Source of the DNA: Calliopum simillimum
Lineage: Eukaryota > Arthropoda > Insecta > Diptera > Lauxaniidae
Assembly: GCA_951812925.1 (NCBI GenBank)
Contig: OX638371.1
Coordinates: 79,741,697-79,805,696 of the forward strand
Direction: 5' to 3'
DNA length: 64,000 nt
The translations under genes and the position numbers were made by a program. Positions 56,481 to 64,000 of this stretch are shown here, piece after piece; positions within the stretch are counted from its first letter, which is position 1, and every line of letters begins with the position of its first letter. The notes below the pieces were generated by a model that was not told the origin of the DNA, ran no database searches, and worked only from the letters and a program-made list of their open reading frames with translations.

Positions 56481-58000
56481 CATATAACGAGCAAGCCTTA
56501 ACTGATAGTTTTCTCCGACACTCGAAGGTTCCCGAAGTTCACCCGAAGCCTTTATATCTAGGTATACTTGAGGAAAACCATCTTCGGCGGACTATCAAAA
56601 ATCTTTATTGAGAGGTTCCCGAAGGTCACCCATATGCTTCATAGTCAAAACGAAGAATACATAGAAGAAAACATCTACGGTTGCTTACAATAAGTTTAAT
56701 TAATGGATTCCTGGGAACCTGAAATTTATTTCGATACTTTTGGAATTTTACTGATATTTTGGATGTTTTTTGATACTTAGCACTTTTACCAATTTCTTCC
56801 ACGTATTTCAATATTTTCGATAATATGGATTGTAGTTATGGATGCCTATAAGTTCCAATTTCTTGGAAGCGTTATTATTTACATTGATAGTCATGCGACT
56901 ATCAAAGCAATCTCATCAAATTATATCACGTCAAATTTTGTGTTAAGCTGTAGAAATATCCTTTGCGATATTAGCGAGGACTATAATTTAACACTTTGCT
57001 GGGTTTCAGGTCATAGTAATTTCGAGGGCAACGAAATTGCAGATGAACTGGCTAAAATAGAGTCAAACCAAAATGCCCTTTTGGCTGACTTTTCAATAAA
57101 AAACCCATTAGCGTAATCAAGGGAAAAATCGAAAAAAAATGTATTCAGCTTGCTAATTCTAGATGGTCAAATCTTCAAACTTGCAGTCATATTAGATCTA
57201 TTTTGCCATCATATAGTATAAATCGTACTAAGTTTTTAATAGCAATGGAGAAAGATAATGTACGGATCTTAATCGGTGCTATTACTGGACATTGTGCCAT
57301 GGGAATCCATGCATCTCGTTTAGGTTTCTCAAACATTGGCGACCTTTGTAGAAGTTGTAAAGACCCTGATATGGAAGAAACAGTCTTTCATTTCTTTTGT
57401 GAATGTCCAGCGCTTGCACTTGGACGTAGAAAGAATTTTGGTCATTTCAATTTAGAATCGCTTGACTCACTGTCTGAGGTTTGTCTTAAATCCATATGGA
57501 AGTATATATGTACATCCAAGTGGTTCTCTTAGACTTTCTCTGCTAAAGCTCTTAGTATCGGGTATACAATGGGCCCTTTCTCGAGGCCTAAGTTAATGAT
57601 GACAACATGTTCATCTCCCGGATCTAACCTAACCTATGGATACTACTGGTTTTTTGGATCAACATCAATATTTTTCGATACTTTTCGGCACTTACGGACA
57701 ATTATGTAGATATTTTTCGATTCTTTTGGACTTTTACCGATTTTCTCGACGTATTTAAATATTTTTCTAAACTTTTGGAACTTAACCGATATAGTATTTC
57801 GATACATTAGACCGTTATCCATTTTTTCGATGTACATATTTCGATACATTTGGACTTTTACCGATTTCTTCGATGTACTTAAATATTTGCGATATATTTG
57901 GACATTAAGTTTTTTAAATGTTTTTCAATATCTTTGAACAATAATCGATTTTTAAGATGTCTTCCGATACTTTTTGACTTTTAGCAATGTTTTAGATGAA
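56480..58000 (+). repeat. composite repeat, copy 2 (interrupted by a LINE)
   Basis: 56490-56700 carries CGAAGGTTCCCGAAG and GTGGACTATCAA units. 56710-56830 and 57650-58000 carry the about 45-bp TTTTGGACTTTTACCGAT units. The gap between the last two is the LINE remnant at 56832-57634, so the array was one block before insertion. Confidence 0.8.
56832..57634 (+). pseudogene. 5'-truncated non-LTR retrotransposon, RNase H to 3' end
   Basis: RNase H: VIIYIDSHATIKAISSNYIT (catalytic Asp in IDSHA) and CWVSGHSNFEGNEIADELAK (GHSN..GNE.AD) at 56865-57060. A frame break follows near 57117. The C-terminal piece 57203-57532 reads ILIGAITGHCAMGIHASRLG and then CRSCKDPDMEETVFHFFCEC. The 3' end is near 57625 with CTAACCTAACCTA-type tandem. 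No reverse transcriptase. It inserted into the 45-bp repeat array. An RNase-H-bearing clade (I, LOA or R1 group) is likely. Confidence 0.85.
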
Positions 58001-58009
58001 ACAGACAAA

Positions 58010-60395
58010 ACAAACAAACAAAATAAATCAATGAGGGCAACTGCTTTTGAGAGATTATTTTAGAAAAATAGTTTTCCATTTTAGCTTTTTTTAGTGCTTT
58101 AGTGCAAAATGCTGTTTCGTAAGGTCTGAAGTGTTGTCTATCAAATATCGACAACTTTTTGAATTTTTCTCAAAAATTGAGTAAAATTTCCCATAGTGCG
58201 TGGCGATAAAACCGCTTAACTGTCGCCGACCGGCTCATGTGATCATTCCTACAGTTGTTCACAATCTTCATGGTTAATATTGGTTTGGACTGAATTTTTC
58301 TGAGCGGTGTTTAAAATACAAACGTGTCATTGCAGAACAACTACCAGAGAAAAGCAAAGAAAGCAAAACATTACCAAACAATGGAAACAGAAGAAAAAAA
58401 CGCTGTGCAATACAATGAAATAAAGTGCTCAGTTAGTGTTGGCAAGTTCTTCCGCCTTAATTTAGCATCTCGTTGTATGTTGGTGCTAATATATGCATTC
58501 GGCCTACTACATAGGTACTGATGAAACTACTTATAAGTGTAAATTGATTTATTTACTTTTATTGCAGATTGTTTATTTACTTATTGTGTAAATGAAGTAG
58601 TTTAAGGATATTTTGAGATAGAAATGGTGAAATTTATTTGAAACACATGATATTATTGACTATTTCAAATACTTAGTAAGTCCACTAAAATTTTTTTGCT
58701 ATTAAGAAGTTAATTCCACAATTTTTTCAAATTGTGAAAAATTTCTTACTCTCACAGTTTAAGTTCAAACAAACGAAAAGATTCCACACTTTTTTTTTGC
58801 CGACATAAACTTGAAATTTAATTTTATTAAAAGGTCCACGATTTTCTTTTTTTTTAATTATTTTTTTTCTTCAAATCCGCTTGCAATTTAAAACGTTGTG
58901 CAAATAACTGCATTGATTTTTGGCAATATGCCAGTCAGTCAGTAAGATACTCAGCCAGCAAAAGCGGATATAGGAAGTAAAAAATTCTTGCTGTATAAGA
59001 GGTAAAATATCCTTGCGCTCTTTGTTGCCAATAACTTATATGTTTACACAATTTAGCTTCCACTGCTGCAACGTTGTGTCTACGATGGCAGCACAATGTT
59101 TGTCATTGTGTTGAAATGTTGTGATTGTCTGTTAGCAGCTTCATCTTTGTGTAGGAGCTGTCAACACAAGTATTGGTTGCCAGCACACCTGCTTCTAGCA
59201 GCACAGCATATAATTCCATTCAAACTTAAGCTTACAACTCTCATTGTGAGGAATTTGTAATTTTCATCATTTGTTTTATTGTTGCTTTTCAACTTAAAAC
59301 ACGATGATGACGATGTTGGTGATGCCAGCATTCAATAGGTTTTACCTTTTGGAAGCAATCTGATTTGAAAATTTCCTTTTTCCTACAGTATTAACTGAAT
59401 AATGAAAATTTCATTTGCATTAACGTTTGGTCCCTGTGACATAAAATTTCCAACCGGCATTATGAAAATCTACGAATGATGAAAAATGTTCGAGAAATCC
59501 ATCATGTTGGCATTAGTTGTAAAGCAACAGAAGGTTGGAGAATGCGATGTAATAGCAAAGAAAGTAGAAAATAGTCGAAGTAAAATATCACTGTGATAGT
59601 TGAAAGAAGCTGCATAGCAAAGCGCACAAATCAATAAATGAATCAATGGAACGATATCAAGCATGCTCTTCAATGTTGAACTTTTGTAGCGCAGTAAGTT
59701 GTGCCACAAGAAAACTCTGCATTTATTTCCTTTTCTTGTGCCAATATTCGACCAGACAACTTGAAATATTTATGCTGCACTTGTATTTACATTTTATGCA
59801 AAACTCTTAAATACGAGTAGACTTTGATGAAATTTTGATATTCTTTTTAATTATTTGTTTTAAGATTGTGTTGAGATGATAAAATTGCGTCTGTTTAATA
59901 GAAAAACTAAATTATAATTGTAATAATGAATGCAAATAAAAATATAATGAGAAGAAAAATATTTGACTCAAAAGATATTATTTTATTCAAGACTATATTT
60001 ATACAATACTTAATGATATTTAATTAGACAGAAATGATTTGTTGAAAACAACAAAATCACATTTAATTATTAAGTTACCACAGCGTGCATACAGAATGTC
60101 CAATTATGCGTGTGCGTGTGTGGCAGCGGCACAAAAGACCAGACCAAAATATCATTCCAAATCATAGTCAACATATGAGGGAAAACTCATGAATTATTCA
60201 AATTTAAAGGACAAATTAGAAATGGAAATCAAAATACAAAATTGAACTAAATTATATTATTAATTAGACAAATATTGTGGCAATAATCAAATATAATTGC
60301 TACACATATATGTAACCGCAGTGCGGTAACTACAGTAGTGAACAACAAAGACATGACATATTTACATATGAGTGTATCTTTGTGTAATCGATTAT
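58010..60395. other. AT-rich non-coding stretch
   Basis: Only short unsupported ORFs (58324-58521, 59470-59709). No element ends recognised. Confidence 0.5.
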
Positions 60396-60561
60396 GATTT
60401 GGGTTGACATCTCCGATTTTTATGAAAATTGATGAAAAGTTAGTTGTTGACATATGCATAACTCTAGTAAAATAATTTTTCGCAATTCCGAAACAATCCA
60501 AGATGGCGGCCATATGAAATCCGATACAACCTTTAGATACTCACATGTTTCAAAATTCATA

Positions 60562-61769
60562 TTGGGTGTACAACTTAAAAACCGGAATTTGACGGTGGAT
60601 GTCCGTACTAAAAAATATCGTGAAAGCTCGAACTTTATATATATGTCATTTTGAAGGTTCATTTGACAGCTGTCAAAATCAGTCAACAAAACAATTTTAT
60701 CTTGTGTGCATTACTATTATTTTTCACGATGAATAACTTCGAAAATTGGCGAAAAAGACAGCATTTGCGGGAGGTTCTGTTTTGCAAAGAAAACTGCTGC
60801 GGAAAGTCATAGTTTGCTTGTAGAAGTTTATGGGGACTATGCTCCAGCTGAATCAAGCTGTCGTGAGTGGTTTCGACGGTTTAAAAGTGGTGATTTTGAT
60901 GTCTAAGACAAAGAACGTCCTGGTCGGCCGAAAAACTTTGAGGATGAAGAATTAGAGGCATTACTCGACCAAGATTCATGTCAAACGCAAGAAGAACTTG
61001 CAGAATCATTGGGAGTTGATCGAGCAATAATTTCCAGACGTGTGAAAGCCTTGGGATATTTTCAAAAGATGGGAAATCGGGAAGGGTTTTTTGCATCGTA
61101 TTGTCACTGGCGATGACAAGTGGATTCATTACGATAATCAAAAGCGCAAAACAGTGTATGTCAAGAAAGGTGAGGCCGGCCCATCACAACCGAAGCCAAA
61201 TATTCACGCTTCGAAGGTAATGCTCTGAATTTGGTGGGACCAGCTAGGTGTGATCCATTATGAGCTGTTGCCAGGTGGCCAAACCATTAACGCTCAACTC
61301 TATCGTCAACAATTGATCCGATTGAAGCAGAAAATCCAGGCAGAGCGGCCAACGTATGCGACCAGACACGAGTCAATCATTTTCCACCACGATAACGCTC
61401 GGCCACATATTGCTGCCCAGTCAAAAATTACCTGGAAAACAACGGATGGGAAATCTATACAAATTTTGCCTCACCCGCCTTATAGCCCAGACCTTGCACC
61501 ATCAGACTACCATTTGTTCCGATCAATGCAGAATGCCCTATCAGGAATACGGTTCACTTAAGTTCAAGATATCGAAAATTGGCTCGATTCATTTTTGGCC
61601 GCCAAGCCGAAGCAATTTTTTTGGGATGAAATTCATAAATTGCCTGAAAGATGGGGAAATGTTGTAGCTTCCAATGAACAATACTTTAAATAAAATATAT
61701 TGTAACATCTTTCCACAATAAAGCATCAAATTTCGCTAAAAAATACCGGTTTTTAAGTTGTACAACCAA
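60562..61769 (+). mobile_element. mellifera-type mariner, copy 2
   Basis: 1208 bp, same terminal repeats as copy 1 except one change near the right end (ACAACC for ACACCC). TA at 60560-60561 and 61770-61771. It lies in the left arm of a palindrome. The uninterrupted right arm reads TTCATAGCTCCTCGG where the left reads TTCA-TA-element-TA-GCTTCTCGG, confirming the boundaries. Confidence 0.96.
60729..61693 (+). pseudogene. mariner transposase, full span but broken, copy 2
   Basis: Starts ATG, NNFENWRKRQHLREVL. An 11-base deletion relative to copy 1 follows (about 60782), shifting frame. A TAA follows FDV at about 60904. The central part holds the first catalytic Asp in HRIVTGDDKWIHYDN (about 61098), which copy 1 lacks. 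The last parts are IIFHHDNARPHIAA, then a one-base loss, then LPHPPYSPDLAPSDYHLF. The PSDYHLF ending and ENW-RQ-LREVLLGHFFAKKTAAESH start fit the mellifera subfamily of DD34D mariners. Inactive. Confidence 0.93.
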
Positions 61770-62787
61770 TAGCTTCTCGGATTTTGATCCGATTTTAATG
61801 AAATTTTCAGGATTAGTATAAATAGATATAGGTTTTTGAAAAAAAAAATAACACTGAAAAAAATTTTATTTTAAGTTGAAAAAAGCGTTTTATCTTTTTT
61901 AAAGCCGATTTGGGGCTTGATGCACCCTTTTTATTTTTCTTGAAATATTTTTACTTATAAGTAAATTTTATTATAATTATTTAGCAGACTTTAAAATTCT
62001 GGTGTCTTTTACGGTAATCATATTATGAATTTTTGAATGTTGTGTTTCTCATGAGTCGTTGGTACATGTGCGCTACTATATAAGGCTGCTACCGTTCGGA
62101 TGGTAATTTTTTTATCGGTGGTCCCTAGTAACATTTTTTTAGATTATTTTTGCAGAATTTTTTAAACTATTATAACGAATTTTTTGGTAAAAGGGGTCAA
62201 AAAGACCCTTAAAAACGCGATATAATGGGTTAGAATGTACACACAACTCTACGTGAAATTAAGCATGGAATAATTTTTTGCAATATCTTAACCCATTATG
62301 TACCACTTTTAAGAGTGTTTTAGACCTTTTTTTCCAAAAACTTGGTTATAAAGGGTCAAACTGTTCTCTAAAAATATACTAAAAAGTTACACTAGGGACC
62401 ACAGAAAAAAAAAATACCATCCGGATGGTGGCAACTCTATATAGTAGCGCACGTGCACAAACGAATCATGATAAACACAACATAAAACAACTTAAAAAAT
62501 TCATAACTTGATAACCGTAAAAGATACCAGAATTTTAAAGTTTGATAAATAATTATAATAAAATTTGCTTTTAAATCAAAATATTTTAAGAAAATAAAAT
62601 GGTGCACCAAGGCCCAAATCGGTTTAAAAAAGAAAAAAAAAAAAAAACTTTTTTTCCAGTTAAAATGATTTTTTTTTTGTCAGTGTATTTTTTTTTTTCA
62701 AAAGTTCATACCTATTTGCACAAACTCGAAAAGTTTCATTAAAATCGAATCAAAATCCGAGGAGCTATGAATTTTCAAACATGTGAG

Positions 62788-63185
62788 TATTAGAGGTGTT
62801 TTAAGAATGTATGGAGATCCTTAGTAACAACATTTTGATACACGACACCCCTCAATATTGTGAGGTTGGAAAAAAAAATGAGTTTGGAAAAAAAATTTTG
62901 GGGATGGGGTGAGGGTAAGGTTGAGATCTCCGATTTTTATGAAAATTAATGATAAGTTAGTATTTGACACACGCATAACTGTGGTCAAATGATTTTTTAA
63001 AATTCCGAAAAAATCCAAGATGACGGCCATATGAAGTCCGATATAACTTTTAGATACTCAGTAGGGGTGTTTTAGTGCACGAATTTTGGATTTTGATACT
63101 TGACACCCCTTAATTTTGTGAGGTTGGAAAAAAAAATGAGTTTGCAAAAAAAGTTTTGGGGGTGGGGTGAGGGTAAGGGTTGGCG
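62788..63185. repeat. about 275-bp tandem duplication
   Basis: GAGGTGTTTTA, then GACACCCCT(C/T)AA, GTGAGGTTGGAAAAAAAAAT and GGGTGAGGGTAAGG occur from 62792 and again from 63065. The first unit continues into the 62925 repeat, the second into the array at 63230. Confidence 0.75.
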
Positions 63186-63229
63186 CATCGAGGTCAAAGA
63201 TGAGAGAAAAAGAGAAAAAAATTTACATA

Positions 63230-64000
63230 CAGCCCTACAAATGCTTAGGGGTCACCTCTAGAGGGTTCAAATGTATGACCGACCCACATTATTTTTTCTC
63301 TCCCAACATTTTTACTAAGCATACCTACCTCTTATCTCTAACCCCTAAGGGGGCTTCCATACAAAATTTACATTTTTAGGAAATCGACCCCCACCACTCC
63401 CAGGGTGCTCCTAGAAGGGTCAAATGTATGACTGGTCCCTAGTATTTTTTCTTTCCCAACATACTTACCCTGTATCTCTGACTCTTTAGGGGACTCCCAT
63501 ACAAAATAGATGGCATAGACATGAAAAATATGGAAAGGAAATCATCAAATAGGCCCATAACTGCCCAGAAGTCACTCCTAGAGGAGTCAAATATATGACC
63601 GACCCCCATTAGCCTCCCTCCAAAATTTTTTCTCAGCATACCTACCCCTATTTCCAATCCTTAAGGGGGCTCCCATACAAAGTTACTTTTTTTATATAAA
63701 ATGTCCCCATTGCCCTAACTGGCACACGGGTACTCCTAGAAGGGTGAAATGTATGACCGACCTCCATTATTTTGTCGCGATCTATATTTTTTCCCCACAT
63801 ACTTACCCCCTATTTTTAACCCTGAAACGGGCTGCCATACAATTTTTTTTTTTTTAAATTTTCCTAGAAATAATGGGGGCCGGTCATACATTTGTCCCTT
63901 CTAGGGGTACCCATGGTCCAGTTAGGGTACTGGGGGCCGTTTTTAAAAAAAACGTAACTTTGTATGGGAGCCCCCTTAAGGATTGGAAATAGGGGGTAGG
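63230..64000. repeat. about 160-bp tandem array ending in an inverted unit
   Basis: Four direct units carry TCCTAGA(A/G)GGGTCAAATGTA, TGACCGACC(C/T), and AAGGGGGCTCCCATACAAA. The TATGAC anchors are at about 63272, 63428, 63595 and 63752. From 63860 the complement appears (GGGGGCCGGTCATACATTTG, TATGGGAGCCCCCTTAAGGA) and runs off the window edge. It looks satellite-like or part of a larger repeat. Confidence 0.85.

Larger units (their letters stand above)
60398..63060. repeat. second locus of the foldback family seen at 20.8 kb
   Basis: TTGACATCTCCGATTTTTAT at 60400 and TTGAGATCTCCGATTTTTAT at 62925 are direct copies of about 140 bp, both similar to 20825-20940. Between them, 60535-60561 plus 61770-62245 is inverted at about 62265-62785, including ATGTGCGCTACTATATA / TATATAGTAGCGCAC. 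The left arm carries the mariner insertion. Confidence 0.85.

Overview
This looks like a window of an AT-rich insect nuclear genome, most likely a dipteran and plausibly a tephritid-type fruit fly. The taxon is inferred from the mix of mellifera-type mariner, DD37E Tc1-like, hAT and piggyBac-type elements and from the low-GC intronic texture; no host gene was recognised by name. There are no prokaryote-type genes. The long open frames are almost all transposon remnants or chance.

The most interesting host signal is a chain of small candidate exons on the minus strand. In transcript order they are 49401-49461, 43397-43419 (23 nt), 35025-35102, 20019-20042 (24 nt, weak), 19322-19363, 19173-19232 and 6181-6244. 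Each has a consensus donor and an AG acceptor. Their reading phases join into one uninterrupted frame of about 117 codons. The product has a hydrophobic/mixed first part, then acidic Ser-Gly-containing segments, then a Pro/Thr-rich segment. If real, nearly all of the window is intron of one large gene whose ends lie outside.

The introns are packed with mobile DNA. Left to right: a foldback repeat seen twice (1-412 and 7922-8569); a DD37E Tc1/mariner-like element (1751-3044, minus); nested repeats at 3462-5520 with a LINE remnant and a TA-flanked element; tRNA-like/SINE-like sequence (8799-9303); a hAT element with a perfect 8-bp target duplication (12766-15081) carrying a second copy of the TA-flanked element; a 1.39 kb near-perfect palindrome (15109-16495); a piggyBac transposase remnant interrupted by a miniature element (17815-18532); a foldback around a hexamer minisatellite and a 200-base assembly gap (20795-21720); a second DD37E copy (22876-24173, plus); a mellifera-type mariner with an internal deletion (24353-25252); several copies of a GAGGGCGTGGC-containing repeat; further palindromes near 30.1, 33.3, 36.5, 44.6, 52.8 and 61.8 kb; LINE remnants at 32.5-33.1 and 56.8-57.6 kb; a second, longer mariner (60562-61769); and a tandem array of about 160 bp units at the right edge.

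Two themes stand out. First, at least nine long inverted repeats fall in 64 kb, and three of them carry a younger insertion in one arm, so the other arm serves as an internal empty-site reference. Second, miniature elements with different termini share an internal module. All transposase genes seen are broken, so the window shows past rather than present transposition.
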